From Victivallales bacterium (lineage in GTDB: Bacteria > Verrucomicrobiota > Lentisphaeria > Oligosphaerales > Oligosphaeraceae), in contig JAFZAB010000081.1 in NCBI GenBank assembly GCA_017548425.1, forward strand, positions 1-64,000: DNA of 64,000 nucleotides. Reading direction: 5' to 3'. This document shows positions 24,210-33,113 of the stretch, one piece after another (position 1 is the first letter of the stretch; each line of letters starts with the position of its first letter). Under the pieces are notes generated by a model, which did no database searches, was not told the origin of the DNA, and saw only the letters and a program-made list of their open reading frames with translations. A program made the translations under genes and the position numbers.

Positions 24210-25229
24210 ATGGATAATCAAGCGGAAATTGATTTAATTGAAGCATTCTTGAAAAAGACACTTACTGAAAATGGGCTGATCGGTCATTTCAATGGTCGTT
24301 CACGCAATGGCGAGACCATATTTGTCAGTCAGTCTGGACTGCATGTGATTATTTTCTTCAGGACTGCGTTGAGCGTTAATTTCGTTGAGAGGACAATGAG
24401 GGAGATGGCGACCAAACTGTCCCAGGGGGGGCATCTCATGTTTGTGGCTACACGCATTTCGCAACAACTCATTGATTCCCAAAATGTAAAGGGAGTTCAT
24501 TTCTTTTCTCCCGATGGTTTTTCGCGGATACGGCTTCCAGGCTTTACTTACATCGTCCATCCACCTGTCACAAAAGTTGCTATACGTATGGGAAATGCTG
24601 GAAGTGCTTTCGTTGGAAAGGCTTCTATCATCCCACGCTTGTTCTTTAAAGAACCTGAACGAATCTGGTTGCAAGGTGAACTCGCGGAAGAAGCAAACCT
24701 TACCCGCGCGTACATTTCCATCGTCATCCGACGTATGGTGGCTGCTGGTTATATTCGGCAGGAGGGGAAGGGATATCGATTGCAATCGCCTGAGCAGATG
24801 CTGGATGATTGGGTGGCAGTCTATCGATTTGACCGTTATGTAAAAAGACAGGAATTTGCGATGTCGTTCCAACACTTACGGGAAGGGATGGACAAACTTA
24901 CGAGGCTGTTTTCAGAAAAATCAATGCAATTTGCCATGATGGGACCATGTGGAGCGTATCTACGATGCCCGTACATGGAGCCTTCCGTTGTGACAACATA
25001 TGTGTCTGAATTGGTGGAAGACCTGCCTGGTCTGTATCCAGTAGAAAGAGATGGCAATGTAGTTTTGTATCTTCCCGCGAATAAAGGATTTTTTGTGGGA
25101 ACAAACAAGATTGAGGGCATACCTGTCGTTTCAGCTCTCCAGTTGTATCTTGATTTGAAAAAAATGCCCGGACGTAGTGGTGATCAGGCCGACTATCTAC
25201 GGGAAAACTTGTTGAACTGGAGTGAATAG
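24210..25229 (+). CDS. AbiEi-family type IV antitoxin / transcriptional regulator
   Basis: A 339-residue protein interpreted as the antitoxin of an AbiE-type toxin-antitoxin pair. A winged-helix segment (WLQGELAEEANLTRAYISIVIRRMVAAGYIRQEG, about 152-185) is the likely DNA-binding domain. The C-terminal part ends with VSALQLYLDLKKMPGRSGDQADYLRE, a signature seen in AbiEi-like proteins with a buried effector domain. The wing sits mid-protein rather than at the N-terminus, so it is a divergent member. AAAGGAG is the ribosome-binding site. The nucleotidyltransferase gene starts 2 bp after its stop, as expected for a coupled pair. The locus is visibly more AT-rich than its neighbours. Confidence 0.8.
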   Translation: MDNQAEIDLIEAFLKKTLTENGLIGHFNGRSRNGETIFVSQSGLHVIIFFRTALSVNFVERTMREMATKLSQGGHLMFVATRISQQLIDSQNVKGVHFFSPDGFSRIRLPGFTYIVHPPVTKVAIRMGNAGSAFVGKASIIPRLFFKEPERIWLQGELAEEANLTRAYISIVIRRMVAAGYIRQEGKGYRLQSPEQMLDDWVAVYRFDRYVKRQEFAMSFQHLREGMDKLTRLFSEKSMQFAMMGPCGAYLRCPYMEPSVVTTYVSELVEDLPGLYPVERDGNVVLYLPANKGFFVGTNKIEGIPVVSALQLYLDLKKMPGRSGDQADYLRENLLNWSE

Positions 25230-25231
25230 TA

Positions 25232-26083
25232 ATGCCAGACTTCAATACTTCCATACATAACTACAGTCATTCCATGACCAGAAAAGTCGAGATGGCACTT
25301 TTGGACATTTGGGGACGTTTGGGTGAATATAGAGATTATCTTGTTCTTATTGGTGGACTTGCACCAAGATACATTACTGCTCCGAAGGGCACGTTGGATT
25401 ACAATGTATCATCTCATTGTGGAACAATGGATATTGATTTTGGTGTGTCTATTGCATTGTCTGATGCAGAAAAATATAGAAGTATTGGAAAAATTCTCAA
25501 AGAAGCGGGATATCAGAACCGAATTAATGAGCATGGGAACAAACGTCTTCATTCTTTTGTAAAAGGAACGGCAGCAGATGCAGTAGTCATTGATTTTCTA
25601 ACTACAACATATTCTGGGCCAGATAATTCACTGATGCATCGGATGACGGATGAAATTTCAGCTATTCAGACTAAAGGTTTGGGACTTGCTCTCATAAATC
25701 CTTTAAAAGTCAAAATTCAAGGTATTTCAGCTGATGGAAACATTCAGGAGGAAATCATCAATGTATGCAGAGCAGCCGCATACATCCCGCTGAAGGCACT
25801 TGCATATGATGGAAGGCGGAATGGTAAGGATGTCTATGATCTGATTTTTGTCTTGCAGAACTATTTGCAAGGAGTTGATTCTGTTGTAGAAGAAACAACA
25901 GATGACGATTTTGCGTCGCCTTTTTTTCAAGAGGCGTTGGAAACTTTGTCACGTCATTTCAAGACAGTTAGCCATATTGGTCCTGCCGCGTACACTAAAT
26001 TCTGCGGAAAAACGCAGGAGCGTGCATATGCATTTTCAATTGTGCAAGACTATCTGGAGAAAATTGCTCGTAGATTTATTTGA
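25232..26083 (+). CDS. AbiEii/AbiGii-like nucleotidyltransferase toxin
   Basis: A 283-residue predicted nucleotidyltransferase of the AbiEii/AbiGii toxin superfamily (DNA polymerase beta fold). The catalytic signature is visible as LIGGLAPRY (Gly-Gly, about residue 40) followed by TMDIDFGVS (Asp-x-Asp, about 66-74). The helical C-terminal part contains RRNGKDVYDLIFVLQNYL (about 197-214), a Lys-Asp-x-x-Asp-Leu element typical of this family. Characterised relatives use NTPs to modify tRNA 3' ends or bind GTP; which applies here is unknown. Phage defence through abortive infection is a reported role of AbiE systems. It is translationally coupled to the antitoxin. Confidence 0.82.
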   Translation: MPDFNTSIHNYSHSMTRKVEMALLDIWGRLGEYRDYLVLIGGLAPRYITAPKGTLDYNVSSHCGTMDIDFGVSIALSDAEKYRSIGKILKEAGYQNRINEHGNKRLHSFVKGTAADAVVIDFLTTTYSGPDNSLMHRMTDEISAIQTKGLGLALINPLKVKIQGISADGNIQEEIINVCRAAAYIPLKALAYDGRRNGKDVYDLIFVLQNYLQGVDSVVEETTDDDFASPFFQEALETLSRHFKTVSHIGPAAYTKFCGKTQERAYAFSIVQDYLEKIARRFI

Positions 26084-26086
26084 ATA

Positions 26087-26143
26087 AATTAAAAATATGG
26101 GAATTTAAATATAATATTTAATTACCCTGTATATTTAATAATT
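26087..26143 (+). repeat. Right direct repeat bordering the AbiE-like cassette
   Basis: The 57-bp partner of 24131-24187, starting 3 bp after the toxin stop codon. CCTGTATATTTAATA is fully conserved and AATATGGGAA nearly so, while the centre has drifted and the left half of the operator dyad is lost. Direct orientation on both sides suggests an ancient cassette boundary or duplicated regulatory region. No integrase is nearby. Confidence 0.7.
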
Positions 26144-26209
26144 TGTTATGCAAGCCAAATTCATTGGGGTATTTTAACGTGGGGGGCATTTATTTACAAT
26201 CCGATAATA

Positions 26210-29200
26210 TTATTCCGCCACCAATTCAAAGAACACGGTGGGGCCGTCTTTAAGTGTTGCGGTATCAATGGATATGGAGGTTTTGCCGTTGCGTTTGACA
26301 AGAGGAAGTTCCTCTCGTCGTGCGCCATTGAAGCCGAGAGCATACAGCTTGAAGCCTTTGGCGGGGCGGTCGAATTGAAGCTGTAGTTGACCGCAACGGA
26401 GCAGGGTGGGGGGATGGCCGGACTGGATGTTCGTTGAACGGTCTGGCGAAAGTGTCAAATTGGAATTGGCGACCATCGTCGAATAGATGAATACGATGCG
26501 TTTAGAAGTCGAAAGCGGTTGATTGTCAATGGCGATGGCGGCGACACAGGCTGGCGTTGAGGAGGCATTGACGGTTATGTAGGCAAGTTTTTCCTCCTTG
26601 TTGGCGTCCATACAGACGACTTCTGATTTCGGCGTGATGACTTTCAAAAGATGTTCTTTTGCCCAAAGTGTGATTTCTTCCGTATCGCTTTGGAAGATAA
26701 GATTTTCTGCATCTGATAAATTGGCGGCGGGAAGGATGCCCTGAACCTTGAGTTTCTGGAGGAGATTGTCAAGAGAGAAGGAGCCGTTGGGATTGTCGAT
26801 GAGATTGATGAACCAATCGGCGGCTTGAATCGTGGATGTTCCTTCGGGCAGAATCTGGCAGTCCGCTTTTGGAGCGACGACGGTTCCATTGGCGGGCTTG
26901 CGGTCAGGAAACGCGATGGAGAAGCCTGTTACCAAAGCTAGCAGGCTTTGCTGGCCTGCGACGCCGCCAATGGCCAAATTGTTGCTGTTCAATGCCGTAT
27001 CGGGTATGGCAAGTTCGATGCGGCGTTGTGATGGCTTCACATCGCCGCGTTGGAAGAGATGGGTGGTGATGAATTCATTCGCACGCACAATAGGATTGTT
27101 GCCGCAGGAGAAACTGCCGATGGCCTGCGGCATGGTTGATGAATTCATGAGAATCGGATTTTCGTGTATCTGCAAGGCGTTGAAGCCTTGCAGGGCGGAA
27201 TAGGCGCCCATGACGGCGCCGTTTTCATATTGATATGGATTCCAGAAGCAGTGGTTGTATTCCGTAATGGTGAACGGACGCCCAGCCATGCGGGACGTGT
27301 TGGCGGTTCGCCAATAGTTGACGGCACCAGACAGAGAACTGTCCTGTCCCACACGGCAGCTGGGGGCTCCCCAACCGCCGATAGGATGTTGGTAATACGT
27401 GTTTTGGCAAACATATTGGCATGTTGACCAACGGGCGGCCGCGTCAGCGATTCTACGGGCGACATTGTAATTGCTCAACAGGCCTTTGTAGCCTGTGTCG
27501 CGCACGACTTTTTCGCACCATGCGTAGGATTTTTCCGCAAGCGTGATGGTGAAGAGCGCATAGGCGTTGGCCAATGCGCTTTTGCGGTCTTTCGGCGACG
27601 GCAGTTCCGCTTCCGCCAAAGGCTTGCCGTTCAGTTCTTTCTGAAGCTCTAGAGGAATGGCGTCTTTGTATTTGACGACGAGCCATTCGCGGAACTGACG
27701 GCGCAGTTCCGCCTTGAGATTCGGATATTTGGCGAGTACGGGAGCAACGCGTTCAAGACCGAGCTCCTGCTCATTGTAGAATTCGACGAAGGCGATGGCG
27801 GGATCGTCCTTCCATGCAAGTTTCGTATAGGGGTTCACATGATTGAGAACAGTCTTGGCTCCGTAGATGAAATGATCCCGTATCCATCTGTTGCCGAGAT
27901 ACATCTGGAGTTTGTGCTTGTCGCGTTCTTCAAACAGGGTATTGCGTGGCGTGGCGTCGTCGTAGAGACCAAATGAAAGAAGTGTGACATGGAGATAGAT
28001 TCCCGCCTGCTTCAATTCGTTCAAAAGAAAATCCCAACGATCGAGCTGTGCGGGATTGATTTCCATATCTTTATGGGAACCGTGGCAAAGCGTGCGGTCG
28101 AACGAACCATGTGTGCGGAACAGGCGGAAGCCAGCCCGTCTGGCGGCCTGCGCGAAATCATGGGCCTGTTTTTTGAAGTCGTCGTCCGATTCAAGCGTCA
28201 GAAGATTGTAGGGATAGCCATTGAAACCCATGAGATGGAGCGGTTCGTCCGGACGTTGTTCCAAGACCAAATCGCCAGTCTTGCCGATGACGGCGCGGCC
28301 GAATTTACCGGCTGGCGATTCGACTTGATGCGACAGGTCAAGTGCCGATCCTGCAATGATTTCTGACTGGCCGTAAAGATTGAACGGTTTCCATTCGTTG
28401 TTGGTTACATAACGGATAGGTGGTCGTGGCTGACCACAGACGAAACGCCATCCGGCGGAACCTGCCAAAATACGGATTGCCAAGATATTACGGCCTTTTT
28501 CGACTGGTATGTCCAACACGATGTCGTCCGGAGTGAAGGCATTGGATGGATTTCCGCGGGCGAGATTTTCGTAGATTTGTTCTCCGTTCATGAAGATTTC
28601 CATCCACCAGTCTGCGGAGAAACCGATGTGCATGACGCCTGTAATGTCGCTTTTAAAGACATTATAGAGAATGGCTTGTGACTTTTCTGGCACACGGCCG
28701 CCAACAAGAGCGGCGAGATTGATGGTATTGTTCTGCAAGGCGACCTGCTTGACGTCTTTTACTTTTGGTAAAGTCTCATAAGATGCAGGAACGTCGGAAT
28801 TTAGATAGACGGACCATTTAGAGGCCAATTTGGAGACAGGAACGTCATGCGCTTCCACAAGACTGATGTCATGGAGAGTGACCGTGCCACGTAAGTTGCT
28901 TAGATTAAACGTCAGATGGGCGTCCTCTCCGTCGGATCCACCCGCCGTGAAAAAGGCAGTGATACGGTTCCGCCCCGCCTTGACGGGGCGATTTTCCGCA
29001 AGACCGATACTTGAATAGGGCGGTCTGCTCATTTGGTAGATATGACGCATGACGCCAGATTCTGTGCAGTCAAGCGTGTAGAGCAGGCGGCAGGGCGTGC
29101 CATACTTAATCCTTAGTTTCTGTAAAAGAAGGAGTTCCGTCGAATGCAACGATGCCTTCGACGGAATGTTGACGGTGAGTTTTCCATTCTCGATGTTATA

Positions 29201-29407
29201 AGTGACGCCTTTCGCCGTCAAGGCTTCAGTCTGCGAAAACCCCCAGCCTTTCAGCCCGTTTTCGAAAGACGGATTCTGCAGGATGTTTTGTGCTGAAACC
29301 ACCAATGAAAACATCAAAAATAAAATGGAACCACGAATAAACACGAATGGACACGAAAAAGTGCCTCGCCGCCGTCGGCATTGATGCTGAAGATTTTGAG
29401 CAGACAT
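26210..29407 (-). CDS. Large exported GH-A-clan glycoside hydrolase
   Basis: A roughly 1065-residue exported protein. After a hydrophobic export signal ending VVSAQ there is a carbohydrate-binding-like domain opening NPSFENGLKGW, then a beta-sandwich (ADWWMEIFMNGEQIY) and a (beta/alpha)8 barrel (FNGYPYNLLTLES, FRLFRTHGSFDR). Clan GH-A catalytic residues are present: acid/base in VEFYNEQELG and nucleophile in FTITEYNHCFWN. The family number and substrate are unclear. The start is uncertain: ATG 29407, GTG 29344 and ATG 29314 all lack a Shine-Dalgarno. The signal peptide region overlaps the CACGAAT repeat, which supplies the residues PFVFIRGS. It lies directly downstream of the three-enzyme fusion gene. 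Confidence 0.8.
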   Translation of the reverse strand: MSAQNLQHQCRRRRGTFSCPFVFIRGSILFLMFSLVVSAQNILQNPSFENGLKGWGFSQTEALTAKGVTYNIENGKLTVNIPSKASLHSTELLLLQKLRIKYGTPCRLLYTLDCTESGVMRHIYQMSRPPYSSIGLAENRPVKAGRNRITAFFTAGGSDGEDAHLTFNLSNLRGTVTLHDISLVEAHDVPVSKLASKWSVYLNSDVPASYETLPKVKDVKQVALQNNTINLAALVGGRVPEKSQAILYNVFKSDITGVMHIGFSADWWMEIFMNGEQIYENLARGNPSNAFTPDDIVLDIPVEKGRNILAIRILAGSAGWRFVCGQPRPPIRYVTNNEWKPFNLYGQSEIIAGSALDLSHQVESPAGKFGRAVIGKTGDLVLEQRPDEPLHLMGFNGYPYNLLTLESDDDFKKQAHDFAQAARRAGFRLFRTHGSFDRTLCHGSHKDMEINPAQLDRWDFLLNELKQAGIYLHVTLLSFGLYDDATPRNTLFEERDKHKLQMYLGNRWIRDHFIYGAKTVLNHVNPYTKLAWKDDPAIAFVEFYNEQELGLERVAPVLAKYPNLKAELRRQFREWLVVKYKDAIPLELQKELNGKPLAEAELPSPKDRKSALANAYALFTITLAEKSYAWCEKVVRDTGYKGLLSNYNVARRIADAAARWSTCQYVCQNTYYQHPIGGWGAPSCRVGQDSSLSGAVNYWRTANTSRMAGRPFTITEYNHCFWNPYQYENGAVMGAYSALQGFNALQIHENPILMNSSTMPQAIGSFSCGNNPIVRANEFITTHLFQRGDVKPSQRRIELAIPDTALNSNNLAIGGVAGQQSLLALVTGFSIAFPDRKPANGTVVAPKADCQILPEGTSTIQAADWFINLIDNPNGSFSLDNLLQKLKVQGILPAANLSDAENLIFQSDTEEITLWAKEHLLKVITPKSEVVCMDANKEEKLAYITVNASSTPACVAAIAIDNQPLSTSKRIVFIYSTMVANSNLTLSPDRSTNIQSGHPPTLLRCGQLQLQFDRPAKGFKLYALGFNGARREELPLVKRNGKTSISIDTATLKDGPTVFFELVAE

Positions 29408-29485
29408 GGTATTGTGATTGCTAAAGATTTGCATGGCCGCCGGCGGCTCGGCGGTTTTCATCCGCTTTGCGGGGGCGAGAAAAGC
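29329..29485. repeat. Modules A and C: CACGAAT decamers plus GC-rich GCCGCC segments
   Basis: CCACGAATAA-ACACGAATGG-ACACGAA (29331-29357) is three 10-bp units, read into the N-terminus of the adjacent glycosidase. It is followed by CCTCGCCGCCGTCGGC (29364-29379) and, after 50 bp, by GCCGCCGGCGGCTCGGCGG (29434-29452) with GCTTTGCGGGGGCGAG. Related GC-rich segments are at 18900-18970, 29531-29548, 42256-42355 and 53452-53490. Confidence 0.7.
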
Positions 29486-29565
29486 AAGTATTTTTGAATG
29501 ATGAAAGTGGTACTGAGGAAAAAACAGATTGCCTCGCCGCCATCGGCCATGGTCTGAAGTGTCTG

Positions 29566-29604
29566 CATTTGCTTTAAGCTTTAAGCTTTTAGCTTTTAGC
29601 TTGT
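29566..29604. repeat. Heptad array (GCTTTAA), module B, at a stop codon
   Basis: CATTTGC followed by GCTTTAA, GCTTTAA and GCTTTTA-type units, about five copies at 7-8-bp spacing. The array runs up to the stop codon (29604-29606) of the leftward three-enzyme fusion gene. The edge sequence ATTTGC before the first GCTTT also occurs at 43723-43728 and 53582-53587 and, inverted, at 53442-53447. Confidence 0.85.
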
Positions 29605-32600
29605 TAGAGCCCTTCTTCTTTGAAGATGGCTTCAAGTGCTTCCGACCAAACGGCATAGCCGTTTTCGTTCAGATGGCAGTTGTCGCGATAGAGCGACGTG
29701 TTCAGTTCGCCGTCTTTCATCATGCGCGGGCTGATGTCCAGTAGCGTGACGTTCACCAAGCCGCGGCATTCTGCCGTGAGCAAAGCGTTCAGCTTGTTGA
29801 TCTTATCGCGATACGGCTCATGGTTGAGGCCGCGCGGGAAGACTTTCATGACGACGACGCGCGTCTTCGGCGAGGCCGCAAGCACGTGTTCGACGACGGA
29901 GAGGATGCCTTTGACGACCTGTTCGGGCGTGTCGCCCGGATAGTTGGCCGTCTGTGTCAGATTGTTTGTTCCGATGTGTAGAACGAATACTTTGGGCTTT
30001 TGATTTGCGAATTCGCCATTTTCGAGACGATAGATGAGATTGCATGTGCGATCCCAGCCGAAACCGAGGTTGAGGACGTCGCGGTTGGCAAAGAGTTTCT
30101 TCCATGATTCAGGCCCGTGCAGCGTCTCCCAGAAGTGCGTGATGGAATCGCCCATGAGGATGATGTCGTAGCGGTGCTTTTTGGCGGCTTCGCATTTTTC
30201 TTTATGGCGTTCGAACCAGTCGTAGCTGTCGTTTTCGATTTTCGTCTGCGGCGTGCAGGAACGTTCTGGCGTAAATGCCTTGACATGATGGACTTCGCCT
30301 GGAACGGGAATGGTGGTCGCAAGCGACGGATATTTGACTTTCATGTAATCCGTGAACAGTTGTGGATTCTCCGTGTTTCCTTTGAACATGTCGAAATGGG
30401 CGGGAATGGAGAGGCGTGGACGGATGGCTCCTGCGAGATCGGCGGCCTCCTGGAAGGTCATATTACCGATGCAATTGCCGCCGAGGCGGCGTGCGTCACG
30501 GCCGTTGATGGGAAGCATGACGGCATCGAGCGGGCAGAAGCGGCGGAGCCTGTCGAGCATGCCTTCATAGACGCAAGTGTCTCCCGCATGGTAGATTCGG
30601 ACGCCGTTTCCTTCGATGATGTAGCCGAGATATGGGTAATTGCCGGTTTGTGGATTGCGATCGAGAAACTCATGGGCGGACGGAATGGCGGTGATTTTGA
30701 CATCGCCGATCGTGACGGATGTGCCGTCCGTGAGTCCGATGAAGCGGTCTGCGTCAATTTTCGTCGCTTTCTGGACTTGTGGGAAAACGTCTGCGGGAAT
30801 GATGAATTTTAGGTCTGGATTAGCCGCGGCGAGTTTGGGCCAGAGCGGTCGGTCAATATGGTCGCTATGGTCATGGGTGCCGAGGGCGGCGGCGACTTTC
30901 TTGTATTGCGCAGGGAAGAGGAGCGGCGGAATCTGGCGGGCCTTGCTTGGCGTGAGATAGGCATCGACGGAGATGACCGTCTTGCCGAGCTTCAGGAGGA
31001 AGCCCTGCTGCCCGAGATGATACCAGGCAAATTCGCCCGGCTGGAGCTCGATGTTGTCCAGTGGTGTGCTGATGTTGTCCATAAGTTGTTTCTTTTGTTC
31101 GGCTTGCGGGTTTTCATTGGAGACGAGATAAACGCCGACATGGCGTGGCGGAATGACGGCATTGAAGGCGTAAGTGCCTTGATTCATGGAGACTGGACGG
31201 TCGTGGAGCAAATCCGTGATGGTGGTGGCGGCCGTGATGGCGAGGCCTGTCTCCTGTACGGGAATCTTGACGGTGAAATCGCCGTAGGCGTCTTTTGACG
31301 GATTCGGAACGACGATGATCGCCTTGCCGCCGGCATAACGGGCGTATGCCGTAAGTCCTTTCAAACCATCGACTTCAGTCTTGCAGATGTTTGTTTCGCG
31401 GTGGTTGATCGGATAGTATTCGAAAATGTCGCGGAATTGGCGGCGGATGGCGATCGCCTTCTTGACGTCCTCCATGAAGAAGGCGTTGGCGGGTTGGTTG
31501 GCAAGATTGTAGTCGGTCTCCTGATGGTAGATGACCATTTTGGGGGAGGTAAGGCCGAATTCGTCGCCTTGGAACCAAATGGGAATGAACGGCGCGAGAA
31601 CGGCGGCGTAATTGATTTTCAGACGGTCGCCGCAGACGTCGCGCCGCTGGTAGTCGTGATTCGTGATGCAGTTCGGATAGAAACGGAATTTGCCGCGTTT
31701 CTCTGCATCATTTTGCAGATTGGCGGGGCCGAGGCCTGTGCCGTTTTTGCATGAATCAACGATGTCCAAGATGCCGTCCACGAAAAAGTTAACGGGATTC
31801 TGATAGAGCTGGCCACGATGCATTTTGCTGTAGTCCAAAACGCCGTCCTGCTCCATGTCGAAGGCGTCCTGCCGGTCGTTGCAGTCTTCGGCGATGGCGA
31901 TGATATGCTTCCCCGCTTTGGCGAGGCGTCTGCGGATTTCCGCAAAGTTCTTGTAACCAGCGTGGTACGGCTCGCAGTCGCAGCGGAATCCGTCAATATC
32001 CGTGTCCAGAACGAGTTGGACGGTATTCTGAATGAACCATTCGACGAATTCCGGATTTTTCCAATTGAAGGCTTCATTGCCCCATGCCTTGCCGCTGAAC
32101 CAGTCCGGATGGTCTTTGATGAGCTGGCAGTTGGTCATGGCGCCCCATGTGATGATATCCAATAGGATATGGATGTTCCGCTGATGGGCCTGATCGACAA
32201 AACGGCGGAGCGACTGGCGGGCGGCCTGCTGGTCGGTCGTTTCCGCATAGGCGGGTTCGAGCAGATGGACGCCTTGGTTGCCGTAGCCGTTGCCGCCGGG
32301 GCCTTTTTCAAAGACGGGGCAGAGCCATAACGCGTTGACGCCGAGCGACGAATAGTGGTCGAGCAGGGGGAGGGCCTTGTTGAATGTCCGGCCAAGCGAA
32401 GCGGTTTGCAGATGGACTTCGACCAATACCATGGATTTCACCCAGTCCGGTGTCATGAGCTTCCCTTCCGCATCCGATGGTTCAAGCTTTACGTCTTTGC
32501 TGTAGCGGTATTTAGGAAGCAGGCCGAAGTTGTCCAGCCGTTTTTCCGCGAATTTGTAATGGATGTCTGTGCCTTGCGGAACGGCGAACGCCGTCGCCGT

Positions 32601-32975
32601 CGCAAATTCCGTGACAAGCGTGTCCAACGCTCTTTCGAGAGCGACGGCGGAGCCTGCCTCGATGGACGGCTGAGTTGGATTCTGGAAGGAAATCCGATAA
32701 TCACGCGGTTCGAATGACGGCGTGTTTGGATTCACAAGTATTTTGGGCAACGTGGATTGTGCATCTTCTGGAAGCTTCGCGTGGTATTTTTGCTGCAAAA
32801 AGGCCTGCAATCTGGCGATGGCGGCTTTTGTCTGGTCGTCTGCATTTTGCGGAATGGCGATGGCGAATTTGGGCTGTGCGTCAAGAACGATGGGAATCAT
32901 GTTTTTCTCCAATGCGAGGCTGAATTGGAAAGCCGTCATGACGGCGAAGGCTGCCAATGTGATTTTTCCGGTCAT
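29604..32975 (-). CDS. Exported three-enzyme fusion: GH13 amylase, UlaG-like MBL and SGNH hydrolase
   Basis: A 1123-residue exported protein. Residues 1-22 are a signal peptide; an N-terminal alpha/beta domain (about 25-165) resembles accessory domains of other glycosidases. A GH13 barrel follows (about 180-600) with DGFRCDCEP (nucleophile Asp, ~329), IAIAEDC (Glu, ~361) and TNHDY (~438). Residues ~640-900 are a metallo-beta-lactamase-fold hydrolase like UlaG ascorbate-6-phosphate lactonase: GTHDHSDHID (~699), YHAGDTCVYEG (~797) and PINGRDARRLGGN. The C-terminus (about 915-1123) is an SGNH esterase: LMGDSITHFW (~942), HIGTNN (~999) and DNCHLNENGY. All three active sites look intact. UlaG is normally cytosolic, so its export here is odd. 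Confidence 0.88.
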   Translation of the reverse strand: MTGKITLAAFAVMTAFQFSLALEKNMIPIVLDAQPKFAIAIPQNADDQTKAAIARLQAFLQQKYHAKLPEDAQSTLPKILVNPNTPSFEPRDYRISFQNPTQPSIEAGSAVALERALDTLVTEFATATAFAVPQGTDIHYKFAEKRLDNFGLLPKYRYSKDVKLEPSDAEGKLMTPDWVKSMVLVEVHLQTASLGRTFNKALPLLDHYSSLGVNALWLCPVFEKGPGGNGYGNQGVHLLEPAYAETTDQQAARQSLRRFVDQAHQRNIHILLDIITWGAMTNCQLIKDHPDWFSGKAWGNEAFNWKNPEFVEWFIQNTVQLVLDTDIDGFRCDCEPYHAGYKNFAEIRRRLAKAGKHIIAIAEDCNDRQDAFDMEQDGVLDYSKMHRGQLYQNPVNFFVDGILDIVDSCKNGTGLGPANLQNDAEKRGKFRFYPNCITNHDYQRRDVCGDRLKINYAAVLAPFIPIWFQGDEFGLTSPKMVIYHQETDYNLANQPANAFFMEDVKKAIAIRRQFRDIFEYYPINHRETNICKTEVDGLKGLTAYARYAGGKAIIVVPNPSKDAYGDFTVKIPVQETGLAITAATTITDLLHDRPVSMNQGTYAFNAVIPPRHVGVYLVSNENPQAEQKKQLMDNISTPLDNIELQPGEFAWYHLGQQGFLLKLGKTVISVDAYLTPSKARQIPPLLFPAQYKKVAAALGTHDHSDHIDRPLWPKLAAANPDLKFIIPADVFPQVQKATKIDADRFIGLTDGTSVTIGDVKITAIPSAHEFLDRNPQTGNYPYLGYIIEGNGVRIYHAGDTCVYEGMLDRLRRFCPLDAVMLPINGRDARRLGGNCIGNMTFQEAADLAGAIRPRLSIPAHFDMFKGNTENPQLFTDYMKVKYPSLATTIPVPGEVHHVKAFTPERSCTPQTKIENDSYDWFERHKEKCEAAKKHRYDIILMGDSITHFWETLHGPESWKKLFANRDVLNLGFGWDRTCNLIYRLENGEFANQKPKVFVLHIGTNNLTQTANYPGDTPEQVVKGILSVVEHVLAASPKTRVVVMKVFPRGLNHEPYRDKINKLNALLTAECRGLVNVTLLDISPRMMKDGELNTSLYRDNCHLNENGYAVWSEALEAIFKEEGL

Positions 32976-33014
32976 TTGGTTTTCCTCTGATTACGTAGTT
33001 TTATAAAATAGTGG

Positions 33015-33020
33015 TATAGT
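33015..33020 (+). promoter_or_regulatory. Putative -10 box TATAGT before the GDPD gene
   Basis: TATAGT preceded by AATAGTGG lies about 95 bp upstream of the GDPD start, in the gap between divergent genes. It resembles the ssb -10 box. No convincing -35 is seen (TTACGT at 18-bp spacing is a poor match). Confidence 0.3.
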
Positions 33021-33113
33021 AAAGACAATATGAAAAGTATGTTTTCAAAGAAGAAAAGTCAAGTCGCCTGAACAAGAAAGGCGAGAAAAAGCCATTGTCA
33101 AGGAGTTTTTGAA

